Assembly (NCBI RefSeq): GCF_006346395.1
Contig: NZ_VDMS01000005.1
Location: 186,001-250,000, forward strand
From: Nocardioides plantarum
GTDB lineage: Bacteria; Actinomycetota; Actinomycetes; Propionibacteriales; Nocardioidaceae
Reading direction: 5' to 3'
DNA: 64,000 nt
Shown here: in pieces, positions 33,058-42,596 of the stretch
Layout: each line of letters opens with the position of its first letter
How positions within the stretch are numbered: the first letter of the stretch is position 1
The notes under the pieces: generated by a model
What the model saw: only the letters and a program-made list of their open reading frames with translations
The model's database searches: none
What the model was told of the DNA's origin: nothing
Made by a program: the position numbers and the translations under genes

Positions 33058-34254
33058 ATGGACCAGAGTCCCGGCCCGGCCAGCGTCGTCTTCGACCCGA
33101 GCCTCACCGACTACGACTTCGGTCCCGACCACCCGATGGCCCCGGTGCGCGTCGACCTGACGATGCTGCTGGCCACCTCGCTCGAGGTGGTGGGGCCGCG
33201 CCTGGTCACCGTCGGGGCGCCGATGGCCAGCGACGAGACCATCGCGACGGTCCACGACGAGCAGCTCATCGAGGCCGTACGCCGAGCCGACCCCGACGAG
33301 CAGCGCGGCCTCGACACCGACGACAACCCGGTCTTCCCCGGCATGCACCAGGCGGCCGCCCACGTCGTCGGCGCCACCGTCGAGGCCTGCCGTCAGGTGT
33401 GGAGCGGCGTCAGCGTCCACAGCGCCAACATCACCGGTGGCCTCCACCACGCGATGCCCGGACGCTCCAGCGGCTTCTGCGTCTACAACGACGTCGCCGT
33501 CGGCATCCGCTGGCTGCTCGACCAGGGCGCCGAGCGGGTCGCCTACGTCGACGTCGACGCCCACCACGGCGACGGCGTCGAGGCCGTCTTCCGCGACGAC
33601 CCGCGGGTGCTGACCGTCTCGCTGCACGAGTCGGGCCAGTTCCTGTTCCCCGGCACGGGCGCCTCCGCCGACGTCGGCGGGCCCGGCGCCGAGGGCTACA
33701 CCGTCAACGTGCCGCTCCCGCCCGGCACCGGTGACGCGGGCTGGTTGCGCGCCTTCCACGCCGTGGTGCCGCCGCTGCTGCGCGCGTTCGAGCCCCAGGT
33801 CCTGGTCACCCAGCAGGGCTGCGACTCCCACCGGGCCGACCCGCTCGCCGACCTCGAGCTCACCGTCGACGGCCAGCGCGCCACCTACCTGGCCCTGCAC
33901 GACCTGGCCCACGAGGTCGCCGGCGGCCGGTGGGTCGCCACCGGGGGAGGTGGGTACGCCGTCGCGAGCGTCGTGCCGCGGGCCTGGACCCACCTGCTGG
34001 CCGCGGTGTCCGGCGTACCCCTCGACCCGGGCACGCCCGTGCCGGCGGCCTGGCGCGAGCACGTCGAACGGCTCCTGGGCCTGCCGGCACCGACGCTGCT
34101 GAGCGACGTCGACGACGCCGTACGGCGGCCCGGAGGGCCGGCGTTCCGGGCCTGGGAGGAGGGCTACGACCCGGCCTCCTGGCTCGATCGGAGCGTCCAG
34201 GCGACCCGCGTGGCAGCCTTTCCGTACCACGGTCTGGATCCGCTCAGCTGGTAG
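33058..34254 (+). CDS. AcuC-like acetoin utilisation / histone-deacetylase-family protein
   Basis: The 398-residue product is a class I/II arginase-fold deacetylase. It shows GPDHPMAPVRVDLT, HSANITGGLHHAMPGRSSGFCVYND with the catalytic tandem His, VAYVDVDAHHGDGVEAVF with zinc-binding Asp and His, TVSLHESGQFLFPGTG, and QQGCDSHRADPLADLELT with the second Asp ligand. AcuC proteins remove acetyl groups from lysines, for example on acetyl-CoA synthetase. The start at 33058 avoids overlap with the divergent gene; GTG/ATG codons at 33037 are also in frame. It stands alone. Confidence 0.92.
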   Translation: MDQSPGPASVVFDPSLTDYDFGPDHPMAPVRVDLTMLLATSLEVVGPRLVTVGAPMASDETIATVHDEQLIEAVRRADPDEQRGLDTDDNPVFPGMHQAAAHVVGATVEACRQVWSGVSVHSANITGGLHHAMPGRSSGFCVYNDVAVGIRWLLDQGAERVAYVDVDAHHGDGVEAVFRDDPRVLTVSLHESGQFLFPGTGASADVGGPGAEGYTVNVPLPPGTGDAGWLRAFHAVVPPLLRAFEPQVLVTQQGCDSHRADPLADLELTVDGQRATYLALHDLAHEVAGGRWVATGGGGYAVASVVPRAWTHLLAAVSGVPLDPGTPVPAAWREHVERLLGLPAPTLLSDVDDAVRRPGGPAFRAWEEGYDPASWLDRSVQATRVAAFPYHGLDPLSW

Positions 34255-34388
34255 GCGCGCCGCCCCTCGAGAAGTTTCACCTGCAAATCCTTCCCCACGC
34301 GTCACATCAGGCCCTAGTGTCTGCACGTCGCGCTCGTGTCATCACCGGTGGGGAAGCCGGTGGCGGACGCGCAGGAAGCTGGTGCACC

Positions 34389-34592
34389 ATGTCGAGCTCC
34401 TCCGGAGGCTTGTCCGACCCGAAGTTCCTCACCATCGCCGAGGTCGCATCGCTGATGCGCGTCTCGAAGATGACCGTCTACCGCCTGGTCCACGGGGGTG
34501 AGCTGCCCGCCGTCCGCGTCGGTCGCTCGTTCCGCGTGGCCGAGAACGACGTCGACGAATACCTCCGCAAGAGCTTCTACGACGCCGGCTAG
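34389..34592 (+). CDS. Excisionase-type helix-turn-helix DNA-binding protein
   Basis: This 67-residue protein is a winged helix of the MerR-like excisionase type: FLTIAEVASLMRVSKMTVYRLVHGGELPAVRVGRSFRVAENDVDEYLRKS. A conserved actinobacterial chromosomal protein of this kind (Rv0500A in M. tuberculosis, from memory) lies next to the bS22 gene and a galE2-like epimerase, exactly as here, so it is a host regulator and not a phage excisionase. AGGAAG precedes the ATG. Targets are unknown. The 244 bases that follow, up to the bS22 gene, hold no other gene I can support; presumably they carry the bS22 promoter. Confidence 0.9.
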   Translation: MSSSSGGLSDPKFLTIAEVASLMRVSKMTVYRLVHGGELPAVRVGRSFRVAENDVDEYLRKSFYDAG

Positions 34593-34836
34593 TCGATCTG
34601 GTCGACTCCGGCCGGCCCGCGACTCGCTGGCCGCCCGGGCCTGGCCCCGCTGCCGCCAGCCCGGGTGGCGGCAGCCGAGCCGCGGGGGCCGTCCTTCGTC
34701 TCCGTGCGCCCTGTGGTCGCCTCGTGCGGTGGACCCGCGGGTGCGGACCGATTCTCTTGGCTGTCGTGCCGGCCGTTACGCTGACCGGAGCCTCCGGACA
34801 CCTCCGGAGCGCACGTGTCTGTGAGAGTTGGGTTCC

Positions 34837-34938
34837 GTGGGTTCTGTCATCAAGAAGCGTCGCAAGCGCATGGCGAAGAAGAAGCACCGCAAGCTCCTGA
34901 AGAAGACGCGCGTCCAGCGTCGCAAGCTCGGGAAGTAG
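34837..34938 (+). CDS. Ribosomal small-subunit protein bS22 (AURKAIP1/COX24-like), 33 residues
   Basis: A GTG-initiated frame of 33 codons encodes GSVIKKRRKRMAKKKHRKLL followed by a basic end in VQRRKLGK. More than half of the residues are Lys or Arg. This matches the tiny AURKAIP1/COX24-domain protein found in mycobacterial 30S subunits as bS22. It is too short for most gene callers. The position between the HTH protein and the epimerase matches the M. tuberculosis order (Rv0500A, Rv0500B, Rv0501), which supports it strongly. Confidence 0.92.
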   Translation: MGSVIKKRRKRMAKKKHRKLLKKTRVQRRKLGK

Positions 34939-34953
34939 CGCAGCCCCTTCGCC

Positions 34954-36049
34954 ATGGCCGGCGGCGACAAGGTCGTGCTCGTCACCGGGGTCTCCCGTGA
35001 CCTCGGCCGCCGGTGCGCCCGCGCGCTCGCCGAGCACCCGTCCGTACGCCGGGTCATCGGGGTCGACGTCACGCCGCCGCGTGGCGACCTCGGTGACGTG
35101 TCGTTCGTGCGCGCCGACATCCGCACCCCGGTCATCGCCAAGGTCATCGCCAAGGAGGACGTCGACACCGTCGTCCACATGAGCGTCATCGCCACCCCCG
35201 GCAGCACCGGCGGCCGGACGACGATGAAGGAGCTCAACGTCATCGGGACGATGCAGCTCCTCGCGGCGTGCCAGAAGGCGCCGAGCGTGTCCGACCTGGT
35301 GGTGAAGTCGACGACGACCGTCTACGGCGCCAGCAACCGCGACCCGGCGATGTTCACCGAGGACATGAACCCCCGGGGCGCACCGCGCAGCGGCTACGCC
35401 AAGGACGTCGCAGAGATCGAGGGCTACGTCCGCGGCTTCGCGCGCCGGCGCAGCGACGTCCGGGTGACGATGCTGCGCTGCGCCAACGTCATCGGCCCCC
35501 ACGTCGTCAGCCCGCTGACGTCCTACTTCCGGCTGCCGGTGATCCCGACCGTGCTCGGCTTCGACGCCCGCCTGCAGTTCCTGCACGAGGACGACCTGCG
35601 CGCCGTGCTCCAGCACGTCGTGGCCGGTGACGTCCCCGGCACCTTCAACATCGCCGGCGACGGCATCCTCACGCTCAGCCAGGCCGTACGCCGGCTGCAG
35701 CGGCCGGCGGTGCCGATGCCCGGCTTCGCGGTCGGCTCCCTCGGCTCGGTGCTGCGCTCGGCCCGGATCGCCGACTTCTCACCCGAGCAGCGGTCCCTGC
35801 TCACCTACGGCCGCGGCGTCGACACCACCCAGATGCGCGCCGTCCTCGGGTTCGAGCCCCGCTACAGCACCGCCGAGGCCTTCGCCGACTTCGCCTCCGA
35901 CCTGCCACCCACCGGTGGCCGCGCCGAGCGCGTGCTGGCCGGCGTCGCCGACCACCTGCCCAGCACCCCCGCCGCCCACGCGGGCAGCGCCTCGACCGGG
36001 CCCACGCTCAGCGTCGCGCCCGCCCCGTCGGGCCGACGCCCCGCGCGAG

Positions 36050-36066
<17 letters not shown>
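34954..36066 (+). CDS. NAD-dependent epimerase/dehydratase (extended SDR, GalE2-like)
   Basis: The 370-residue protein has a Rossmann N-terminus (VLVTGVSRDLGRRCARAL, with the glycine loop slightly altered from GxxGxxG), VVHMSV, LVVKSTTTVYGASNRDP, then a Tyr-x3-Lys pair in SGYAKDVAEIEG, which looks like the catalytic pair. The C-terminal 70 residues are a Pro/Ala/Gly-rich tail. It matches the mycobacterial Rv0501 (galE2) type; its sugar-nucleotide substrate is not established. It starts 15 bases after bS22, and the acyltransferase overlaps its end. Confidence 0.88.
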
Positions 36067-37234
<1,168 letters not shown>

Positions 37235-37279
37235 GTCCCCGTTCTCGGGTCCGGGCCACGCACCCCCTCCAAGAAGGAG

Positions 37280-38440
37280 TCAGTCGGACTCGGTGCCGCC
37301 CAGGACGCCGTCGAGGCCCTCGGTGAGCTCCTCGGTCACGCCGGTCAGGACGTTGCCGAGGTCGAGGGGGTCCAGGCCGTCGACGACGGCGCCGAGGGAG
37401 GGCCTCGGGCCGGGGGGAGTGCTGGGGTCGGTGTCGTCGGGGGTCGGGTCGGGGGGCTCCGTGGTCGGTGTCGACGTCGGCGGGGACGCCGGTGTCGTCG
37501 GGGGTGTCGGGTCGACGGCGCTGGTGGGTGGCTGCTCGGTGTCGGGGGAGTCGCTCCTGGGCGGGGTGGTCGCGGACGCGGGCTTGGTGACGACCTCGTC
37601 GAGGAGGCGGTCGAGGGGGCCGAGATCGGCGGCGGCGCTGACCTGCGCGGCGGCGGGGAGGGTGCTGCAGGCGGGGCAGAGGGCCCGGGCCCGGCGGTCG
37701 ATCTCGTCGAGGACCGCGGCGGCTCGGTCCAGCACCGGGCGGACCTGGGCCGGGACGAGGCTCTCGAGGCGCTGCAGGACGTCGAGGCTGGTGGCGGTGA
37801 AGGTGCGCAGCTCGGCGACCGACGAGGGCTGGCCGGTCTGCTCGTAGTCGCCGAGCAGGACGTCGGAGGCGTCGGCGGCCTGGTCGGAGAAGTCCCTCAG
37901 GGTGCGGGAGATCGTGTCGGAGTCCTGGTCGCCGCTGCGGGAGAGCTCGTCGACCTCGTCGAGACGACCCGACGCGTTGTCGAGCATGGTGGCGCCCTTG
38001 TCGTCGGCGCTGCGCAGGACGGTCTCGTGGAGGCTCTCGATGGCGCGCTTGAGCGGGTAGAGGGTGTCGCCCGGCAGGGCGTTCTGGGCGGCGACCGACA
38101 TCGAGGCGGTGGCGCTGACCAGGGCGAAGCCGCCGATGGCCGCGGCGACCCGTCGCTCGCGGGCCGTACGACGGGGGGTGGGCTGGCGACGTGCCTCGGC
38201 CCGCGCCGGGGTGTCGGGCACGAGTGCGGTCTCGGCGGCGAGCAGCAGCCGCTCGCGCAGGGCGGCGACGAACTCGGGCCGGGGCTCGACGGTCGGTGTG
38301 CTGCGCAGGACGGTGACCAGGTCGACCAGCGGGAGGAGGTCGGCGTGGGGTCCCGTGGCGTCCGGCTGCGTGGTCGAGGACGCCTCGACCAGCGAGCTGA
38401 ACTGTGCGGCGCGCCTGTGCGCCGGGAGCACGGGGTTCAT
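37280..38440 (-). CDS. DUF5667 membrane protein, likely anti-sigma partner of the BldN-type sigma factor
   Basis: The 386-residue product has a cytoplasmic N-terminus of about 100 residues, one membrane segment at about 103-122 (VAAAIGGFALVSATASMSVA), and directly after it the DUF5667 domain (NALPGDTLYPLKRAIESLHE, typical of the family), then a coiled helical region, a CPAC pair, and a long Pro/Thr/Asp-rich tail. It follows the ECF sigma gene by about 120 bases on the same strand. In Streptomyces, BldN is held by a membrane anti-sigma factor (RsbN); the same job here is inferred from order and topology. Confidence 0.8.
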   Translation of the reverse strand: MNPVLPAHRRAAQFSSLVEASSTTQPDATGPHADLLPLVDLVTVLRSTPTVEPRPEFVAALRERLLLAAETALVPDTPARAEARRQPTPRRTARERRVAAAIGGFALVSATASMSVAAQNALPGDTLYPLKRAIESLHETVLRSADDKGATMLDNASGRLDEVDELSRSGDQDSDTISRTLRDFSDQAADASDVLLGDYEQTGQPSSVAELRTFTATSLDVLQRLESLVPAQVRPVLDRAAAVLDEIDRRARALCPACSTLPAAAQVSAAADLGPLDRLLDEVVTKPASATTPPRSDSPDTEQPPTSAVDPTPPTTPASPPTSTPTTEPPDPTPDDTDPSTPPGPRPSLGAVVDGLDPLDLGNVLTGVTEELTEGLDGVLGGTESD

Positions 38441-38561
38441 CGGGTCCGTCCTGCGGTGGTGCGGTTGTCGCGGGTGCCGTGGCGGCCTGTCCCAGCGCCC
38501 AACGACGACGGATCGCGCGAGGTTACGGGCGCTGCGGCCACCAGATCGGGAAGGGTCGCCA

Positions 38562-39398
38562 TCAGTCCCGGATCCCCTCGGGCATCAGCTTGGCGAGGTT
38601 GCGCACGCCGCGCAGCTGCAGCTGCTTGACGGCCCCGTCGCTGCGGCCCAGGACGGCGGCGGTCTCGGCGATGCTCATGCCCTGCAGGAAGCGCATCACC
38701 AGGCAGTCGCGCTGCTCGTCGGGCAGCTGGGTGAGGGCCTCGAGGAGCAGCTCGTTGGTCAGCCCGGCGAGCACCAGGGACTCGGGGCCCTCGGTCGCGT
38801 CGTCGTGGGCGCCCATGTCCTCGGTGGTCGTCTCGAGGCGGGTGCGGCCGGCCTTGAAGTGGTCGGTGGCCAGGTTGCGGGCGATGGTCATCAGCCAGGC
38901 GCCGAAGTCCTTGCCCTGCCAGCGGAAGTTGGTCATGTTGCGCAGCGCGCGCAGGAACGTCTCGGAGGCGAGGTCCTCGGCCAGGGGTGCGGACCGGGTG
39001 CGGTAGTAGAGGAACCGGTAGACCGACACGTGGTAGTGGTCGAAGAGCAGCCCGAAGGCCTCGGCGTCGCCGCCGCGGGCGAGCTCGACCAGGGCGATCA
39101 GGCGGGTGCGCTCGGCCTCGGAGTCCTCGGACGACGTCGCCAGGTCGGCGTCACCGAAGCCCCCGCTTCCGACGCCGCCGATACCGCTGCCCGTGCTGCT
39201 GCCGACTCCGTCGACTCCGCTGTCGACGCTGTGGAGGGTGCCGACCACCTCGCCGGAGCCGCCGGAGCCGCCGGTGCCACCGGCGCCCGCGAGCAGGACC
39301 CCGTCGCCCAGGGCGACGGACGGGTTGCTGAGCAGGCGCGCGACAGCCAGGCGCAGGGCGTCCAGCCCACGCGTGACGTCCGGCCTCGGCTGAGGCAT
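38562..39398 (-). CDS. bldN: ECF RNA polymerase sigma factor, BldN-type
   Basis: The 278-residue product has an unusual N-terminal extension of about 95 residues (Gly/Ser-rich, including SGEVVGTLHSVDSGVDG), then sigma-2 (DAEAFGLLFDHYHVSVYRFLYYRT, APLAEDLASETFLRALRN) and sigma-4 (LTQLPDEQRDCLVMRFLQG, IAETAAVLGRSDGAVKQLQLRGVRNLAKL). The sequence and the extension resemble Streptomyces BldN, which is made as a pro-sigma and controls aerial development. Whether this one is processed is unknown. It precedes the DUF5667 membrane protein on the same strand. Confidence 0.85.
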   Translation of the reverse strand: MPQPRPDVTRGLDALRLAVARLLSNPSVALGDGVLLAGAGGTGGSGGSGEVVGTLHSVDSGVDGVGSSTGSGIGGVGSGGFGDADLATSSEDSEAERTRLIALVELARGGDAEAFGLLFDHYHVSVYRFLYYRTRSAPLAEDLASETFLRALRNMTNFRWQGKDFGAWLMTIARNLATDHFKAGRTRLETTTEDMGAHDDATEGPESLVLAGLTNELLLEALTQLPDEQRDCLVMRFLQGMSIAETAAVLGRSDGAVKQLQLRGVRNLAKLMPEGIRD

Positions 39399-39550
39399 GT
39401 GTGCCCTCCCGCGAGGGACTCTCTCTGAACCCTCGGCCCGAGACTAGACCGGGCCGGGCGGGGTGTATAGGAGATCTGGCGCCGCCCGCGACGCCGCCGA
39501 CGGGACGGCGTACGCGAGGGTCGAGCGGTGCGGACCGGCCGCGGAACGGG

Positions 39551-40435
39551 TCAGTGGCGACGCCCGCGCAGCGCCACGCCGGCCGCGACCGTGCCGGTCA
39601 CGGCGCCGGCGACCGCGCCCACGGCGAGCCCGGCGCGTGCGGCCTTGCGTCCGGTCCGGTAGTCGCGGACCCGCCAGCCCTGGGCCCGGGCGTGGGCCCG
39701 CAGCCGGGCGTCGGGGTTGATCGCCACCGGGTCGCCGACCAGGCTCAGCATCGGCAGGTCGTTGAAGGAGTCGGAGTAGGCCGAGCAGCGGCTCAGGTCG
39801 AGTCCCTCGCGCGCCGCCAGCGCCCGGATGGCCTCGGCCTTGGCCGGGCCGTGCAGCAGGTCGCCGACCAGGCGGCCGGTGTAGACCCCGTCGACGTGCT
39901 CGGAGACGGTGCCCATGGCCCCGGTCAGACCCAGGCGCCGCGCGATGATCCGGGCGATCTCGATCGGGGCGGCGGTCACCAGCCAGACGCGCTGGCCCTC
40001 GTCGAGGTGGAGCTGGGCCAGGGCGCGGGTGCCGGGCCAGATCCGGTGGGCCATGGTCTCGTCGAAGATCTCCTCGCCGAGCTCCTCGAGCTCGTCGACG
40101 GTGTGGCCGGCGATGAAGCTCAGGGCCGAGTTGCGGGTCTCCGCGATGTGGTCGGGGTCCTCGACCCCCACGACACGGAAGTAGGCCTGCTTCCACGCGG
40201 CCGCGAGGATGTCGCGGGTCGTGAAGAAGTCACGGCGGTGCAGCCCGCGGGCCAGGTGGAAGATGCTCGCCCCCTGCATCACGGTGTTGTCGACGTCGAA
40301 GAACGCCGCCGCCGTCGGGTCGACCGGGTGGTCGAGCGCGGTCTCGACCTCGGCCGCCGCGGCCGCAGCCTCACCGGCCAGCGTCGAGCGCTGACGCAGG
40401 TTGGGCGGCCGGCGCGCCTTGTCGGTGGGAGGCAT
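39551..40435 (-). CDS. HAD-IB family phosphatase (SerB1-like)
   Basis: The 294-residue product has HAD motif I AFFDVDNTVMQGAS near residues 44-57, motif II VWLVTAAP, the motif III lysine in GPAKAEAIRAL, and motif IV YSDSFNDLPML, with the HAD-IB helical cap. The C-terminus has a hydrophobic stretch (AVGAVAGAVTGTVAAGVAL) ending in RGRRH, a possible membrane anchor. It resembles the mycobacterial SerB1 (Rv0505c) group; phosphoserine is one possible substrate but not shown. It is divergent from the acyl-CoA synthetase gene. Confidence 0.88.
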   Translation of the reverse strand: MPPTDKARRPPNLRQRSTLAGEAAAAAAEVETALDHPVDPTAAAFFDVDNTVMQGASIFHLARGLHRRDFFTTRDILAAAWKQAYFRVVGVEDPDHIAETRNSALSFIAGHTVDELEELGEEIFDETMAHRIWPGTRALAQLHLDEGQRVWLVTAAPIEIARIIARRLGLTGAMGTVSEHVDGVYTGRLVGDLLHGPAKAEAIRALAAREGLDLSRCSAYSDSFNDLPMLSLVGDPVAINPDARLRAHARAQGWRVRDYRTGRKAARAGLAVGAVAGAVTGTVAAGVALRGRRH

Positions 40436-40511
40436 GCGCCCGACCGTACCGCCGTCCGCGGGTGGGCATCGGGCCGTCCGCGACCACCCGGACGGCGCCT
40501 AGACTGCCCCA

Positions 40512-42182
40512 ATGCCCGCCGCGAACCCGACCGCCGACGTGGCCGGCCCGGCCGTCCTGGTGTCCGAGGCGGCCCGGGAGAGCCCCGACAAGCTGGCGCT
40601 GGTCGAGTCCGGCGGACGCAGCCTGACCTGGGCCGAACTCGACGACGAGGTCGGTCGGGTCGCCACCGGCCTGGTGGCCGCCGGGATCGTGGCCGGCTAC
40701 CGCGTCGTCGTCATCACCGGCAACCGGCTCGAGTTCGTCACGACCTACCTCGGCGTCCTGCGGGCCCAGGCGGTCGCCGTACCCCTCAACCCCGGGTCGA
40801 GCGCCCGTGAGGTGGCCCGCGTGATCGCCGACTGCGGCGCGCGGATGGTCGTCGCCGACGGCGACACCGTCACCACGGTGCGGGCGGCCGCGACCCTGAT
40901 CGACGACGCGCTCGCCGGCGGCGACTCGACGCTGGCCCACGACGTGCCGGCCGAGGTCCTCGCGCGGATGGTCAAGCCGCGGGTCGTCGTGGTCGGCACG
41001 ACCCTGCAACCCGGTGAGCGCTCCTACGACCACCTGCGCGCCGACACCGCGCGCCCGTTGCCGCCGCTGCGCGATGGCGAGCGCATCGCCGCGCTGCTCT
41101 ACACCAGCGGTACGACGGGACTGCCGCGTGGCGCGATGCTCAGCCACCGGGCGCTCGCGGCCAACATCGAGCAGGTCGCCGCCGTCGACCCGCCGATGAT
41201 CCACGGCGACGACGTCGTGCTCGGGGTGCTGCCGCTCTTCCACGTCTACGGCCTCAACGCCGTGCTCGGCACCGTGCTGCGCAGCCGGGCCAAGCTGGTG
41301 CTCGCCGACCGGTTCGACCCCCAGGGCACCCTCGACCTCATCGACGACGAGGCCTGCAGCGTGGTGCCGGTCGCCCCCGCCGTCTTCGCGCACTGGCGCG
41401 AGGTCGACCTCGCCGGCCGCCTCGGCCCGGTGCGCCTGGTCCTGTCGGGCTCGGCGCCGGTCTCGGCCGAGGTCGTCGAGGAGTTCGTCGAGCGCACCGG
41501 CGTCCCGGTCCACCAGGGCTACGGCCTGACCGAGGCCGCGCCCGTCGTCACCAGCACGCTCTGCTCGCCGGCGGCCCCCGCCGGCTCGGTCGGGGCCCCG
41601 CTGGGCGGCATCGACCTGCGCCTGGTCGACGAGACCGGCGTCGCGGTGCCCCGCGACTCCGGCGACCCCGGCGAGATCCAGATCCGGGGTGCCAACCTGT
41701 TCAGCGGCTACTGGCCCGACGGGGCCGACGGCCCCGATGCCGACGGCTGGTGGTCGACCGGCGACGTCGCCTTCATCGTGGGGGAGGGCGGCGACGCCCA
41801 CGACCGGGCTCGCGGCGACGTGTTCCTGGTCGACCGGGTCAAGGAGCTCGTGATCGTCTCGGGGTTCAACGTCTACCCCGTCGAGGTCGAGCGGGTGGTC
41901 GCCGAGGTCGCAGGCGTCGCCGACGTCGCCGTCATCGGGGTGCCCGACGATGCCACCGGCGAGGCCGTCGTGGCCTACGTCGTCGCCGACGCGGCGGGCG
42001 CCGCCGACCCGCAGGCCCTCGAGGCCGGCGTACGCACGGCGTGCGAGCTCGGCCTGGCCCGGTTCAAGGTGCCGAGCCGGGTCGAGGTCGTCGAGCACCT
42101 GCCGCACGGGGTCACCGGCAAGGTGCAGAAGGGCCGGCTGCGGGGTCTCGAGCGGCGCCGTGCGCTGGGACTGCTCGAGTAG
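40512..42182 (+). CDS. AMP-dependent acyl-CoA synthetase (long-chain fatty acid type)
   Basis: The 556-residue ANL-superfamily enzyme activates a carboxylic acid as acyl-AMP and transfers it to CoA. Motifs present: LLYTSGTTGLPRGAMLSHRAL (P-loop), PLFHVYGLN, QGYGLTEAAPVV, GWWSTGDVA, LVDRVKELVIVSGFNVYPVEVERV, and the C-terminal catalytic Lys region HGVTGKVQKGRLR. The sequence is of fatty-acyl type, but the acid cannot be named. A glutaredoxin-like gene begins two bases after its stop. Confidence 0.9.
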   Translation: MPAANPTADVAGPAVLVSEAARESPDKLALVESGGRSLTWAELDDEVGRVATGLVAAGIVAGYRVVVITGNRLEFVTTYLGVLRAQAVAVPLNPGSSAREVARVIADCGARMVVADGDTVTTVRAAATLIDDALAGGDSTLAHDVPAEVLARMVKPRVVVVGTTLQPGERSYDHLRADTARPLPPLRDGERIAALLYTSGTTGLPRGAMLSHRALAANIEQVAAVDPPMIHGDDVVLGVLPLFHVYGLNAVLGTVLRSRAKLVLADRFDPQGTLDLIDDEACSVVPVAPAVFAHWREVDLAGRLGPVRLVLSGSAPVSAEVVEEFVERTGVPVHQGYGLTEAAPVVTSTLCSPAAPAGSVGAPLGGIDLRLVDETGVAVPRDSGDPGEIQIRGANLFSGYWPDGADGPDADGWWSTGDVAFIVGEGGDAHDRARGDVFLVDRVKELVIVSGFNVYPVEVERVVAEVAGVADVAVIGVPDDATGEAVVAYVVADAAGAADPQALEAGVRTACELGLARFKVPSRVEVVEHLPHGVTGKVQKGRLRGLERRRALGLLE

Positions 42183-42184
42183 CC

Positions 42185-42454
42185 GTGCGCCTGCGACGTC
42201 GCCGTGACCCGGAGCCGACCCTGCCCCGGGTCACGCTCTACTCACGCCTCGGCTGCCACCTGTGCGAGGCGGCCGAGGAGGTCGTCGCCCGGGTCTGCGC
42301 CGACCTGGGGGAGCAGTACTCCGTGGTGCTCGTCGACGACGACCCCGAGCTGCAGCGTCGCTTCACCGACGAGGTCCCGGTGACCTTCGTCGACGGCCGG
42401 CAGCACGACTTCTGGCGCGTCGACGAGACCCGGCTGCGGGCCGCGCTGGGCTGA
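42185..42454 (+). CDS. Glutaredoxin-family protein
   Basis: The 89-residue product has a basic start then a thioredoxin-fold domain: VTLYSRLGCHLCEAAEEVV with the CxxC active site CHLC, YSVVLVDDDPELQRRF, and the cis-proline region VPVTFVDGRQHDFWRV. It belongs to the DUF836/glutaredoxin-like group. GTG 42185 was chosen because it follows the synthetase stop closely and precedes the domain. An equivalent protein (Rv0508) precedes hemA in mycobacteria, so the placement next to rex-hemA is conserved. Confidence 0.88.
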   Translation: MRLRRRRDPEPTLPRVTLYSRLGCHLCEAAEEVVARVCADLGEQYSVVLVDDDPELQRRFTDEVPVTFVDGRQHDFWRVDETRLRAALG

Positions 42455-42521
42455 GCCCCGCGCCCTACCACGCCCGGGCCACCCTCTCGGAGGGGGGTGG
42501 GGAAGACCACTCCCGGTCGAT

Positions 42522-42539
42522 TTGTTCTCGCGTTCACAA
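42522..42539. promoter_or_regulatory. Rex operator overlapping the rex-hemACD promoter
   Basis: TTGTTCTCGCGTTCACAA differs from the Streptomyces Rex site TTGTGAACGCGTTCACAA at three positions; the right half is perfect. It contains a -35 like TTGTTC (42522-42527), followed by a 17-base spacer and TACTGT (42545-42550) as the -10. Rex bound here would block the promoter until NADH rises. It lies 57 bases before the chosen rex start. Confidence 0.75.
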
Positions 42540-42596
42540 ACTCCTACTGTGATCGAGCCGTGGCCCTCCTCCAGGGGCCGGCTAGGAAGCAGAGCA

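Noticed and set aside
34389..34592. Phage or integrative-element excisionase
   Set aside because: The fold is excisionase-like, but there is no integrase, attachment repeat or compositional shift, and the neighbours match a conserved chromosomal block.
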